Assembly (NCBI RefSeq): GCF_034190915.1
Contig: NW_026947492.1
Location: 14,514,001-14,578,000, forward strand
Direction: 5' to 3'
DNA: 64,000 nucleotides
Origin: Cavia porcellus
Taxonomy: Eukaryota; Chordata; Mammalia; Rodentia; Caviidae
A program made the translations under genes and the position numbers. Shown piece by piece: positions 1 through 11,724 of the stretch. The notes under the pieces are model-generated. The model made no database searches. It worked only from the letters and a program-made list of their open reading frames with translations, and was not told the DNA's origin. The first letter of the stretch is position 1. Each line of letters starts with the position of its first letter.

Positions 1-338
1 ATTTTCTCATCCACTGCCAGATGAGGCCCCCGGAGTTTGGGGACACAAGGCAGCCTCTCTGACATGGCATGTTGAGCGAGTGGTGGAGCCTGAATCTGAA
101 TCTGGCTTTGTCTGATTCCAGAGCTAGCTCAGTCCAAACCCCCACACTGTACTGAGCAGACCAGAATGACAGGATGGCTGCTCCGTCCATGTCAGGGCAA
201 AGGCAGCGCTGGGTTTCAGCAGCAAGTGGGTGCTCTTGTGGGTGTACCTAGCCAACCCATCTCTTAGAGTTAGGTAAGAGACAGGGGTTTATGAGACTAG
301 AGAAAAATAGAAGAGCACAACACTAAAGTAGAGAAAGA

Positions 339-555
339 TGCTGGGTATGGTGGTGCATGCCTGTAATCCCAGCACTTTGGGAGGCTGAGGCAGGGGCATC
401 TCAGATTCAAACCCAGCCTGGGAAACTTAGTAATTTAGTGAGTTCTGGTGTCAAAATAAGTAATCATGATCATCATCATAATCAAAGGGCTGAGGATGTA
501 ACTCAGTGCAAAGGCCCTGGGTTCAATCCACAATGCTAACAACAACCAAAAAAAG
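339..555 (+). mobile_element. B1-dID composite SINE
   Basis: The left part reads as a 7SL-derived B1 monomer (GGTGGTGCATGCCTGTAATC, then GGAGGCTGAGGCAGG near 380-395). After an A-rich linker it continues into a shortened tRNA-Ala-like ID monomer (GAGGATGTAACTCAGTGCAA, then CCTGGGTTCAATCC) and a short A-rich tail. The ID half lacks the middle of the tRNA-like body, the hallmark of the B1-dID arrangement of some non-murid rodents. It is moderately diverged. Open frames across it are SINE artefacts. Confidence 0.85.
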
Positions 556-749
556 TAGAGAAAAGGGTACACACGTTGCTTAGTGGAAGTTGCACTCACA
601 GTCTGGGAGAGCGGGTGTTAAATGCAGGCACCACCCAGCCTCAGGTGCCAGAGCTGAGCAGAGGGGTTTAACATGGAGAGCCTTGTTTCCTCTTTGGTTT
701 AGGCCCCAAGTTACAGTGGCAAGTACATTTTTCCAGTTCATTTTTGCTT

Positions 750-836
750 TGTTTTGTTTTTTGGTACTGGAGTTTGAACTCATGACCTCGTAATTGCCAG
801 GCTGGAGCTTATATTGCTGAGCTAAATCTCCAGCCC
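750..836 (-). mobile_element. ID-type SINE, reverse
   Basis: A T-rich leader is followed by GGTACTGGAGTTTGAACTCA and then GCTGAGCTAAATCTCCAGCC. This is the reverse complement of the tRNA-like ID body, with the B box (GAGTTC-type) and A box (TAGCTCAGC) recognisable. It is a fairly well kept monomer of the same subfamily as the two copies inside the piggyBac relic at 48-49 kb. Confidence 0.8.
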
Positions 837-839
837 TTG

Positions 840-2500
840 CAAGAATATTTTTTAAACAGTTCTTCCATTTTTCAACTTAAAGTTTCACATCCTCATCTCA
901 TACTCGGAAGATACTTCTGATCCTGTGTTAACAGTTGGGAAGGTAATGTGGAGAGGAAAGGTACCACTGTCAGGTGAGAGATCAGGTCACCGGGGTAAGC
1001 AGTAAGTCACCCCAGACGCTGCTCTGTGACAGGGGCAAGCTCTGCACAGCTGTGTGTGCTCAGAACTCTGGCAGACCTTGGGCCACAGTTACTCAGACAT
1101 GTTTCATAAAAAGAACACTAGTGCTGTGGGTTATAGCTTCTGTTTTGTATTAAAAATTCTCAGCACCCAACATTTTAATCCCATCAAGCCCATGGGCTGA
1201 TGCTGATTTGCATATTGTGTGATCTGGCTCCATCTGCTTTGAATTTTATGGCTTTGGCCAAGAGCATTCACAGACCTAGTTGTTTCTTGGGAGGGTCCCA
1301 GTATGTTATTGATTGATTTTTGGATATCAAAGAAAAAGACAGTGGGAAATGTCCTAATTGGATCTTTTTATTTTGCAATGCCCGAAGTCCCCCAGGGTAA
1401 TTAACATGAAGTGGAAATTGTTAAATATTCCAGTCTACAAGGCCGTGATAGCATGGAAATAATAAAATGAACTCATTAATGAAAACGAGGCGTTTGCAGC
1501 AGCAAGTCCTGCTGGTCAGTCTTCTCCAGCCTCTTTTCCTGTCGTACTCAGTAGCCAGCACCCGTGGGCTTTTCAGAAAGGAGCTTGGTGCTCCTCTGAG
1601 TCTTGAGCTCCATGGTAGTCAGAGGTCTGCCCAGGGTCGAAGGTCCTTATTTGCGTGGACACACAACATTGCAATGAAAAGCATCCCTCACCAACCACTG
1701 CTTCTCACAAGGAGCTAGAGGTGTTTGGGGGTAAAAGAGATGGGAGGTGGGGAACAGGACCACTCTTCATTTTGCCTTTCCCCTCGCATGTCTTTGCCTT
1801 GGTCTGAAGACTTCTGACAACTTTTGTTCAGGGCGAACGTTCTTGCTCCTCTGGACTCCTGGGGCAACTGTTGGTCTCCCCTTTTTTGAGCTGCTGCATT
1901 GCTGTGCCTTAATCTTGGCTCCCAGTGGAAACTACTCTTTCCGTGGAAGAAAACGTGTCCTTTACATTTCTGGGTCTATTAGTCCTAATACTATCGCATA
2001 TGCTTCACAAAGAAAAAGGATTATTAAGCCACCCACCAGGAAGAATGGCATTTGTTCCTTGGCGAATGGCATCATTTGTTTTAGTAACAAATCTAAATCC
2101 AAGAAGTCATGTTCAAGGAAACATTTCACCCAAAATACTAATGACATCAGCGTGGAAAGCAGTGTAAGAGTCTAAAATAGAGATCTTTAAAAAGTGCTAA
2201 AGGAAGGCAGAGAATGTCACCACATAAAGTAGAATATAGCACTGTCCCCAAGATGCACAGAGATCCCTGGCCTTCATCATTCAAGGTCACCTTGGAGACT
2301 CCAGAGGACCCCGGAGATTCCAGAAACCAAAAATATATTTGGGGTTTGGGGAAGCAGACAAAGCATTAAACAGGAAGAAATCTCAGGAGATACTGAGGGG
2401 CAAAATAAAGATTGACCTCATTCTTTTTGGAATTAAGCGAAGGCGCAGAATTGCTATAAAATTTACCACAATCCTGAGGTTACATTCGCTGATTGCGTGT
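840..2500. other. single-copy DNA, no gene seen
   Basis: No SINE, LTR or convincing coding region is visible. ORFs here (83 to 142 codons) lack recognisable domains and any splice or promoter context. The part from about 1180 to 1530 looks like a conserved non-coding block and is listed separately. Confidence 0.5.
1180..1530. promoter_or_regulatory. candidate conserved non-coding element
   Basis: Repeat-free, AT-rich segment dense in short motifs typical of developmental enhancers: a perfect octamer ATTTGCAT at 1206-1213 (POU-class site), TTGATTGATT near 1310 (PBX/HOX-like), and TAATTAACATG and CATTAATGAA homeodomain-type cores near 1400 and 1475. No coding pattern is visible. Motif content is seen directly; enhancer function and conservation are inference and untested. 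Confidence 0.3.
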
Positions 2501-2640
2501 TTGTTTGGGTATTCACTCATTCTCCAAATACACTGCGTGCTGCCGCAGGTACTGTGTTGGCTTCACTTCTGGGGTGTTCTCTTCCCTTAGTCCCCCAAGC
2601 TTTGCCCATGGCCGGTGCTGTGTAAGTACTTATTGAGTGA
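2500..2640 (-). mobile_element. L2 3'-end fragment (tentative)
   Basis: The stretch GTATTCACTCATTCTCCAAA and the following text, down to GGTACTGTGTTGG, resemble the reverse complement of the L2 LINE 3' terminus (its ATTCATTCAACAAATATT / GCCAGGCACTGTG pattern). It is heavily diverged and could be coincidental. Confidence 0.35.
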
Positions 2641-5160
2641 GGTTGGTCGTAGTTATACCTCCTACATCTATGAAATTTCTCTTTCCTTTTCTAAACAAAT
2701 AGCAGACAAATGATGTTCACCCCCTTGAAATACATGAGAAAAATTTGCCTGACTGAAAGTCACTTTAGGTTTAGGAACACAGGTGATTTATTGATTTCAA
2801 AAACAAGGTTCGGTCATGCCTTAATGGACACTTTTAGACACTGAGGACAGAAGAGTTTAATGCTCAAGGATTTAACAAAAAGTTCTTGGCATAAACATGA
2901 CATCGTATTTTGTGGTTCTTTTGAGCCCCTTGTTGAAGACAAACATCACATCCCAGCTCCTGCGACACAGGAAATAACTGAGGTTCCAAAAGAAAGAAAA
3001 TGGTGACTGGATATGGGTTTGGTGGTTGGTAGAAAAACACATTTTTCTAGGGAACAAAAGAGATTAATAATGACCCTGGAAATTTCCACTGGGAACTCAG
3101 CGTCCTGGGAATGTCCCCTATGGGCTCTGGAATGGTTGTCCCTTCTTAGTGTCCTGTGAAAATCTCTCGTCTCAGGGGCCACTGTCCCCTTATTGAACTT
3201 GTAAACCGACCTGACATGTACAAAGGGCCTGTGACATGTGCAGGCCTCATAGAGAGCAACACAATGTTTACCAACAGCAGAAAGCACTTTGTCAGATGTG
3301 TAAGAATTTAATGAAACCAGAGCTAGTTGACCGTTTATTAATGGGCCAAGTCCTCAGCCTACAGTTGAGTGGTGTAACGTGTTGTCATAGGGGGCATCTG
3401 AATCGCAACCTCCTTTGAGAAGGAGTCTGGGGGGACACGTTTCTCTGCTTTGAAAGCACCTTTTGGCTCTTTAGTTGGTTGAAGAAGTCCATGTGAAATG
3501 TCGCACAGACCAGGAATGAGAACGGTCAGTTTCCAGAGCACCAGGCACAGGGGCCTGAAGGGTGTTGTGAGAGAATCCCCATGTCTAGGGCTGTGAGATA
3601 CTCAGTGTGGCTGTGGGTGGGAACAGGTAACAATCTTATGTTTTATTTTGGGAGTTAGAAGAAGAAAAGAGAAGGCCACCACTCCCCCACCCCAAACAAA
3701 AACAAAAACCAAAAAAACCCTCATGGTTAAAGAAGGGTTTGTTTTAGGGCTTCTTTTACCTATGGAAGGGCGCAGATATGAGCCTGGCCAAAATTACACA
3801 TTTGGGCCAGATCACACCAGCGGCTGTTCTGCAGAGACAAAGACTGCTCTCATCCGTGCCGCCCAGACCCAGGAGCCCACAGGACACTCTCCACCAGCAG
3901 TGCCGTCCCTTGGCATAGCATGGGATGTCTCAAGATGTTGGAGCAAAGCCTGCTTCCTAAGCCCAGTGAGGGAGACTGTAGTTGAACAGCTAGCTGCCTG
4001 TGACTCCTGGGCTCCTTCACCAGGGACCTTGAATCCCACTGACCGTATGAGGCGTCCCCCACCAAGGACCTCCTTGTGTGGTTAATAGGGAGGATGTAGC
4101 CTCGGGAGTAGGCAAATGGCCAAAGAAAATGATTGCAGATGAATTCTTTTCCGACTGTCCCATCTTTGTCACCCAACTCAGCCCCAGGACTTTGTCTTGC
4201 CTTTGTTCTGCCTAACTCAGTCCTCAGAGACTGGTTTTCTGGCTTTGTGAGGAAAGCATTTGGCCAGCTTTGAATCCTGCATTCCCAGAGGTGGCATTAA
4301 TCTCCACAGGTCACACTGAGGCACTGGGACACACATTTGCTGGCTATGTCCAGATCTCAGGTCATCTAATGTCCTCATGGCCATTCCTCAGGGGTCAAGA
4401 TATTCAGGAAATGAATTCCATCTTTGTTTGCCAAAGCTTGAGTTCTCAATGCAACCCCAAGGCTTAGGACTTCAGAAAGTGTAGATTGTTTAAAAGAATC
4501 CATTTCCTTCTAGAACTTAGTTCTGAGAACCCTCCCCTCAGCCACGCTCTTTTTGAGGGATCCTTAATGTGAGTGAGTACTGAGAAGGGAGTTAGGGGTC
4601 TTGTTTGTGCATCTGGCTGGCTGTGAGAAGGTTCTGGAGAAGAAGCTTTAACAGCTCATCTTGTTAGGGTACAGGGTGTACATTCTGCATTTACTTAGGT
4701 AGCTGGACACATGAGTCCCCAAGGATGTTACTGATCCTTGTACCTGAGGACGGAGTGGGGAAAGGGCTTGAGGAGACCTTCTGAATAGTGAGGTTTAGGC
4801 TTGGGAAGCCCCTGATGTTGGAATCCAAAAAGAAGTGGAAAGTTGTCAGAAAAATTATGTAGATGATGGTTATAGAAAATCTTGCTTAAAGGAGCTTCAA
4901 GAAATCACATACATGTATACAAAAATAATAACTTACCGCTGGATTCATACACTTAAAAGGGAAGAGAGGTTGGAGAATTTCAGATGCACCTCTCTGTAGG
5001 GTGTCTCAGTGCACACCAGGCAGAGGACACCATCATTCTAAATGAGAGAACATCGTTTGCCTCTGCCTAAACCAATCTGCACCAATGTGCTGTATTCTTC
5101 AATCATGACTTCAATCTTAAAGTCTGCCACGCATGTCCTTACTCTGCCATCAAATGAGAA
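2641..5160. other. single-copy DNA, no gene seen
   Basis: No repeat or gene could be assigned. There is an A-rich/CA-rich patch at about 3690-3720. The ORF at 3648-4085 (145 codons) overlaps similarly long antisense frames, has no recognisable domain and is probably chance. Confidence 0.5.
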
Positions 5161-5164
5161 AAGC

Positions 5165-5310
5165 AAAAAAAAAAAAAAAAAAAAAATACTGATAGCCAAG
5201 TGTGGTGAGATATGCTTGAATCCCAGTACTCTGGGATGCTAAGGCAGGAGGATCACAAATTCAAACTCAGCCTGGACAACTTTCTCAAATTAAAAAAAAT
5301 TTTTAAATAA
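5165..5310 (+). mobile_element. B1 SINE preceded by a poly-A run
   Basis: A pure A run (5165-5186) precedes a diverged B1 monomer beginning near 5194 (AGCCAAGTGTGGTGAGATAT, then GGATGCTAAGGCAGGAGGAT and AACTCAGCCTGGACAAC) and ending in an A-rich tail. The leading A run may be the tail of another degraded retroposed copy, but no body can be recognised upstream. Confidence 0.75.
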
Positions 5311-5944
5311 ACAAAAATGTACTGGTCCCAAATTGCAAGATCATCTTTCTTGCTCTTTATTTCTGAGATTGCATCTTTCCTACCTTTTAGGTATTTAAAT
5401 GTCTTTAGTAGACTGGTAGTGATCATTGGTACTGGGAATTTCAGATTCTTGCTAGAGAAAGTTAAAAGTTTACAAATCCATATGATCTACTCCTAACCTC
5501 CTGCTTCCTGTTTCCAAAGTGTATCACTCCATGAGATCCAAATAACTGGGACCAACTGATCTGTGCACTCCTGTGAGCCCTCAGTAGCAATGAACAGCTA
5601 AGGTCACGGAGGAATTGAAGATGCATGGTGTGATATGCATGGGTGATGGTGATGGTGGAGTTCCTCTTTGGCCATCTTTTCCTTGAACATTAGATTTCAC
5701 TAGTAAAGAAGCACTGTGTCCTTGTCTGAAAACTGGGCTCTGATTCTGACACTGCCCTCAAAGCTACTTTGGAGACTCAGCTTTCTATCTGGAAGAAAGT
5801 GATTGAGAGGGAAAAATCTCAAAAGCTCTTAGCATCCTGTGCAGGAAGGAGGGGAGACAGAGGGGACCTCAGAGCTGAGATACTGACTGGTCTCCAGGGA
5901 GTCTCGCTAAATCCTTTTGAACTTTCTTTTTTGTTTGGTTTTTG
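5311..5944. other. single-copy DNA, nothing recognised
   Basis: No repeat or coding pattern could be assigned. A small GTGATGGTGATGG-type triplet patch lies near 5640-5660. Confidence 0.4.
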
Positions 5945-6035
5945 TAACTAGGGGTTGGGAGGGTGCTGAAGATTGGATCCAGGGCATGGCTCATAGTAAG
6001 CATGTACTCTTCCACTGGGCTGACCTCCGCAGCTA
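5945..6035 (-). mobile_element. ID-related SINE, reverse, diverged
   Basis: After a T-rich leader the text reads as a degraded reverse-complement ID monomer: a GCTGAAGATTGGATCCAGGG segment (B-box side) and AAGCATGTACTCTTCCACTG (anticodon-arm side). Older than the copies at 46-49 kb. Confidence 0.55.
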
Positions 6036-6494
6036 CCTTTTTATTAATTCACTCTTCCCACAATTTGATTTCCAAATAGCATCATTCATTTTGGGGAACT
6101 CTAAGCCTATGTTAGGGTTTATGTGTTGATAGTATCTTAGTGGTGGCAAGTATCCATTCTGAGATTTAGTTTTCCTTATGAGCTCAATGTTTCTGATAAT
6201 CGTTCTGTCACAGTTGTTGAGGAAACAAGAAGAGAAAATATATGTAATACATCGAACTCAGGGCATAGAAGTATTCAGCATGAGGCCATGTCTCATCATT
6301 CGTCTTTATGCCAGGGTCATTCTCGTGATCACCCACGACTCAGCCAACTTAAGCATGATAAACTCATTCATGCTGTAGATTTAGAGACTCAAAACTCTTC
6401 TCCTCCGGTTCCCAGCCCCATCTTTATGTCTACTTTGTAAAGAGACTGGAGAGAAAACAATCCCTATACATACGGCTCAGGAAGGATTTGGTAA

Positions 6495-6944
6495 TGTTGG
6501 TTAACTTTCTATCACTGTAACAAATACCCAAGAAGATCAAATTGGAGGGAAAAAAGATTTATTTTGGCTCAGAATCTCATTTAGCCCATGGTCGCTTGGC
6601 TTCATTGCTTCTCCATCCATGGTGAAGCAGGACATCATGGCAGGAATCACGTGGTGAAGGAAAGTGGTTTACTTCAATGCAGACAGGACAGAGAGAGAAA
6701 GAGGCCAAAGACAAGATACTGTCCCCAAGGACACACCCCAAAGGTCTCACTCCCTTTAACCAATCCCTGCCTCCTCTGTTTTCATCACGTCCTGATGGCT
6801 CATCGGGTTATGGACACATTATGCACTAATCCACTCCATTATCCAGTCACTTCCGTTAAAGCCCGACCTCTAAACATGGCTGCTCTAGGGACAAAGTCTT
6901 ACGTACACAAACCTTTGCAGAACATTCTAGAACAGAATCATAAT
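6495..6944 (-). mobile_element. MaLR-type (ERVL-MaLR) LTR, reverse
   Basis: Read on the minus strand this is a ~450-bp LTR of the MaLR class. On the plus strand it opens with TGTTGGTTAACTTTCTATCA, then CTGTAACAAATACCCAAGAA and AAAGATTTATTTTGGCTCA (reverse polyadenylation region), and closes near AACAGAATCATAAT. It is bounded by identical 5-bp repeats GGTAA (6490-6494 and 6945-6949), the expected target-site duplication size. No internal retroviral region or second LTR is present, so it is a solo LTR. Confidence 0.8.
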
Positions 6945-6949
6945 GGTAA

Positions 6950-8780
6950 TGGTGGGATTTGAGGAGATTTGGGAGATGAGGAGAAGTGTTATCACGTTTA
7001 GTTCAGCTCCATAGAAACCAGCCAAGTGTATTGTGTAATAAGTGAGCTTTGTCTAGTAAATCACAAGGGGAAGGAAAATGTGTGGGTGTTGAGGGTGATT
7101 AGGAATTCAATGTGTGTGTCCCGCTGCCTTGACTCCCATCCTGAAAAGGATGAAACCAGCTGCTGGTTAACTTGTTTCAGGTGTAGGCTTACCATCAGCA
7201 GAAATGTCTCAAGTCATCCAGGGATCCCACATCCTGTGTGGGATTGTCCGGGTCAGTGCTTTTGCAACTGGGGAATTTCAGTCCCCATCTAGCTGTCTCT
7301 TCTGGAGATGAGAAAGAGATTACCATTCCATCTCAGAAACCAGAGCTCTATGCTGGTTTTGTTGTTCTATTCCTTGGCTTATTCATTCATTCATTCCTTT
7401 ATACGGGATTGAAACCACTGGATTTAAGGTAATGGACAGTAAACGACATGGCTTAGCTTCTGGGTCCCACAACAGAGGAAGATAAGGCCCACAAAAGCAA
7501 AGTTTGAAGCCACAAGGGAAAGCATTTGAGAGGAGGGGGCAGAGCAAGTCCCAGAGGATGCTAGTCTAGTCCTTAGGGAGATGGTAGAGCTACCCTTATT
7601 TGCTTACTTATCATGTGGTGTCCTCTGCATATATTATCTCCCTCTGCACCACAGTTATGTTCTAAGGCAGGTTCTAGAAAAGGACTCAGAGACCGTACTG
7701 CATGTCCCCACTCTGAAAAGTAGTGGAGTTAGAATCCAGATCCCCATCCACCTGGTCACAATATCCCCACCCTCTGCCACCAGAAACATGCGGTTTTAAG
7801 CTGCCCTTCAGTGGCAGGTGAGCCTGACAAGGCCAAACGTGGGAAAAGATGTCAAAGCAGAAGTGATAGTGGGGTGGAAACTGCTTGGGTGGGGCCTGCT
7901 GGGGAGCATTGAAGGGATAGAATTGGGGGGCTATGGGAGCAGGGGAAACATGTCCTGTGAATCACTTCCCTGGCGCTTTTTCACTTAATAGATGAGGAGA
8001 AAACTCCTAGGTGTGTAGGCTTTGGTGCAGGGTAGGCCATGAGGTGTCATGAGAGTTAGACATATGATCTGCATTTTCAGGGACAGTTTTTATTTGAAAA
8101 TCATCCATTTCATTGACAACCCACAGGCTTAGCAAACTTCAGAAGATAAGGTCACCAGTAAAATTGTGGGCTTGGGAAGCATGGAAGCCCTGTTGCCTGA
8201 GGACTGTTCAAAGAGAGCTTCACAGAAAGACAGGGATCCCCTTGGCCAGTTCCCCTAAAGGTAGCCCCTTTAAACTTTCCGGCAAAGACGCATCTCAACC
8301 ATGTAGCCCTGGCTCCCAAATCTCTGCAGAAGACAGTTTTGGAGGAGTCACATTCTCTATCGGACCCCCAAAATTCTTAAGCATTTTAGACTTAAAGAAG
8401 AGAGCAGAGGCAGTTGGACCACATTTAAAAATCTGTCTTCTTCCTTTTCTTTCTTTCCTTTGTCCCTAGTGAGGTGACATGATCACAAGTCATCAGTGGC
8501 AAAGTGGCCACCCCAGGGTCCTAGGAAGCTGGAAACGCTAGCTGAGCTCTACTCTGCAAGCCAGGATGGGGAGCTGGCCAATAGGTCTGAATAGAAGGAA
8601 AGAAAGATCCAACACTGCAACACTTAAGTGCCTCTGAAGGGCACGTCCTGGGGGTGGTGCCACCTGTGTGTCTTGAGTGTGCAGTCCTGGTACTCCAGCC
8701 TAACTTTGGTTTCATTACTGCCTCTGTACAGTGGGCACAGATGCATGTGGGAAAAGAACTCATGTTTCCTAATAGAACTA
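6950..8780. other. single-copy DNA, no gene seen
   Basis: No SINE or LTR is visible. ATTCATTCATTCATTCC at about 7383-7399 is a short tetranucleotide run. ORFs of up to 118 codons show no domain pattern. Confidence 0.45.
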
Positions 8781-8789
8781 ACATCCTGT

Positions 8790-8940
8790 GCTTAACATTG
8801 GCAAATCACCTGCTGTCCTTGGGTCTTCATTTTTCCATCTCTAAAATGGGAATACTAATCCTGCCTTTGATCTTTCCTGGACCACATATACCCCCTCCCA
8901 TAAAGGTGCTGATAGATCAAAGGAATAAAAGCAGAGAATG
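8790..8940 (+). mobile_element. MIR SINE fragment
   Basis: The CTTCATTTTTCCATCTCTAA and AATGGGAATACTAATCCTGC stretch fits the MIR core and 3' half (the -TTTCCTCATCTGTAAAATGGGGATAATAAT- pattern). Strongly diverged, as expected for an element older than the placental radiation. Confidence 0.6.
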
Positions 8941-10500
8941 TTAAGGCTGAGAGGAACACCAGGGTTCATTTTGCCCAACCCTCTACCTTTAGCCAGGTCC
9001 TCTACTAAACCAATAATACCTAGCTAGACGAGAGGATGTGCCAGGCTGCAAGCTGCACAGACCACCATGTAGGGGAACATGCAGCTTCCCCTTGGATGGA
9101 AGCCAGGTTGGAAGCTATCTTGCAGTTTTTCAGATTCTTTTTATTTTTTCTTCTTCATTGCTGTTCATCATGAAGTAATTCAGGCTCATGGAGGGGGGGG
9201 ATGTCTCTGGAAATGAGGGAATGATTTGCAGCATGTGTTCCTTCCTTTTTAATTGAATCTGTTCTTCTCAGATAGCAAGCGCTTGTGCCAAAGTCAGCAG
9301 TGGAATTCAGCTGTGTACACTCAGAGGGAGCTGGGAGACCAATGTATGTGCGCTGTACGGATGCAGATTGCACAGACACCGGATGGCTGACCTGTCCTCC
9401 GAGTCCTCCAGAGGCGGGGCCTATGTGGACTTCTAGGATGTGGAGGTGGGGGGTCGGTTGACTTGCATAGGGAGCTGTGGGGGCAGATAGGAGCCCAGGG
9501 TAAGCTTGGACACCTCCTCCAGGGAGCATGGGGAGTCGCCTGAAGGGGGCTTTCTCAGAAGCCTGAAGGACCCTCAGGCTGTCCTGCTTCCTCCTTCCTG
9601 CTTCCAGGGACCTTGGGCACTACCAAGGTCTAGTTAGGTCTTTTCTCTCACATTCTCCAGCTTTGCTGAGTACCAGGAAGGCTACCAAGGGAGGACTGGT
9701 GTTTTCCTATCCTGGCCAGAAAGTGCCCAGACAACCCTGTCTAGAAGTGCTGGGGACAGGGAGAAGACTCAGTGAGCTTCACAGTTGACTTTCATCTCAT
9801 TATGTTTTTTTAAAAAAATATTGAAACACACAAAACTCCAGTTGCTTAAATGCATCTTTTTAAAGGCAGGTACACTGCCTGGAGTGGCGGGATTTACTCT
9901 GGCGTGAGAGAACAGTGGTGCTTCTGAGGCAAGCCCCCGAAAGTGGCTGGATACTCATCTGGCCCCTCGGAGGACCTGCCTCTGAGCTTTCAGCCTTCCC
10001 TGGACAGAGGGACTCACCATTTTCCAGCCTCTAATCATGGTCTTCGTGCCCCACGTCCAGATAAAGCAGCTTAGGATTGATTCCTCATTTGCAGACAGGA
10101 GAGTGGAGGTTCTAAATGGAAACCAGACTCTGCTTAGGGCCCACAGACACTCAGAGCAGTGCCACGGGGGAGCCCTTAGGGCAGGACTGGGTGCCACCCC
10201 GTGGAGGAGGGAAGGTGTGTCAGCGATGGCTATGGCTTTGTCTGTGAAGCCCCTGGAAAGGACAGTGGAAGGCCGTGCAAGGAATGTCGTAGATTATCCT
10301 CTGAGCAGTGTCTGTGTCGTGTCCAAGGAAATAAGATTTTTGTCAGCATTTTTTTGAGGGCCAGTCCCAAATTCTTAGTTTTCAAAAAAATCATAGTATT
10401 TTGTTTTGTAGACCTTAACAGTTTATTTCTCCTAGTCATCCTCATATATGGGTACATTTCAGAATAACCTTAAAAAAATATAGTTGTTCAGCTTAAAAAA
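8941..10500. other. single-copy DNA, nothing recognised
   Basis: No assignable repeat or gene. The ORFs at 9155-9529 (minus) and 10037-10357 (plus) have no recognisable domains. Confidence 0.4.
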
Positions 10501-10509
10501 AAATAGTTG

Positions 10510-10640
10510 TTCAGGGGGCAGTACTGAAGGTTCTAACCCAGCACTTCCTGGGGAACCTGAGAATGTGTGTTTTCCTGAGCCTCCCTGGTAATTCAAGTAC
10601 ATGAACAGTTCCAGCCTTCCCTCAGAGGCTGAGTCCTGTG
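10510..10640 (+). mobile_element. hAT-Charlie/MER5-like fragment (tentative)
   Basis: AGCACTTCCTGGGGAACCTG followed by GAGAATGTGTG resembles the interior of MER5-class non-autonomous hAT elements. No terminal inverted repeats remain. Low-confidence assignment. Confidence 0.3.
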
Positions 10641-10709
10641 TTGGAAACCATCTCTGGCTAAGCTAAGCAAAGAAACACTTTAGGGAGCTCACAGAACTGA
10701 CTGGAGCCT

Positions 10710-11084
10710 TGTTATGGCTGTGTCTAGATGTCCCCCCAAAGCCTCATGGGGTTGTAGGTGGGACTTTTACAGAAGTGGCTGGATCTAAAGTGCGTGATGC
10801 TGATTTGATTCATGGTGCACTGGTAGGATCAAGAGCACTAGGATTAAGGGCGTGAGTGCCACCCGCCCTGCGTAACCTGGATGACACATAAGGGACAGAA
10901 AGGCTGTGATCCGCTCTTTGCTTTGCCTCCTTCTGCTTGCCATGAACTATTTCTCCTCTGTGATGGCTGTCTGCCATGCCACCCTGCCTCAGAGCTGGCT
11001 GTTTACGGACTGCAATAAACCTTTCCTCTTTAACTTTGGGTGTTGGATAACTGTCTCAGCAAGGAGTGAAAAGTAACTAAGACA
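10710..11084 (+). mobile_element. solo MaLR-type LTR with target-site duplication
   Basis: A 375-bp LTR starts TGTTATGGCTGTGTCTAGAT and ends AAAGTAACTAAGACA, so it has the TG...CA termini and internal text of MaLR LTRs. A polyadenylation signal AATAAA lies near 11014-11021 (CTGCAATAAACC) and U3 text CCCCCCAAAGCC near the start. Flanks AGCCT (10705-10709) and AGCAT (11085-11089) match at 4 of 5 bases, a plausible decayed 5-bp duplication. No internal retroviral sequence adjoins it, so recombination between LTRs is likely. Confidence 0.85.
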
Positions 11085-11089
11085 AGCAT

Positions 11090-11550
11090 GGATGGCAAGA
11101 CTTTGAAACAAGTGGAAATGAAGGACACTGCAGCCCACACTGGCACCCCTTCCGCACCTGTGGTCACATCCTTAAGATTCCACATCCTTACAGGGGCGGT
11201 TGGTTGGCTCAGTCCAGGTTGCGTGCCTGGGCTTTGTCTGCCAGGAAGTGTCAGGAAAACATCTTGCTGCCTCAGTGGGCACTCCTCCAGTGCACTCTGG
11301 GGTTGTGGAACATCCTCACCCACAGTCTCCCAATCCTGGAGAGCACAAACAACAGTTGCTCTCTACAGTGTTTCCACCAGGTGTTCATCAAGACCGTGCT
11401 CTAACTCCTCCCTTGTTAGGGAGCTCACCACCTTACACGGCAGCCCGTTGTCTCTTTTTGGAAATTCTTCACATGAAACTAAATCTGCCATCCTAAAATT
11501 GCTACTGGTTGCCCCTTAAAACTCAAGACTCTTTCAAAATTGCAAATAAC
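11090..11550. other. single-copy DNA, nothing recognised
   Basis: The plus-strand ORF at 11088-11519 (143 codons) overlaps two other plus-strand frames and a minus frame of comparable length, with no domain motifs. I treat it as a chance frame next to the LTR. Confidence 0.4.
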
Positions 11551-11602
11551 AAATGCCTCCCCGGCAAGCACAAGGATGTGAGTTGGATCCCTGGTACAAA
11601 AA
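11551..11602 (+). mobile_element. ID SINE, 3' half only
   Basis: AATGCCTCCCCGGCAAGCAC then GAGTTGGATCCCTGGTAC matches the anticodon-arm to acceptor side of the tRNA-like ID body, followed by a short A run. The A-box half is missing (5' truncation). Confidence 0.5.
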
Positions 11603-11724
11603 TTTCCCAAATAAATGCACTTGTGGAACATTTGAGAAAATTCTCCGATCCTTCTCTTTAGCCTGTACTTTGAAATCTGAACCAATCAAAAAGGCAGATC
11701 CCTTCCTCTGGGAATTGGCAGAGG

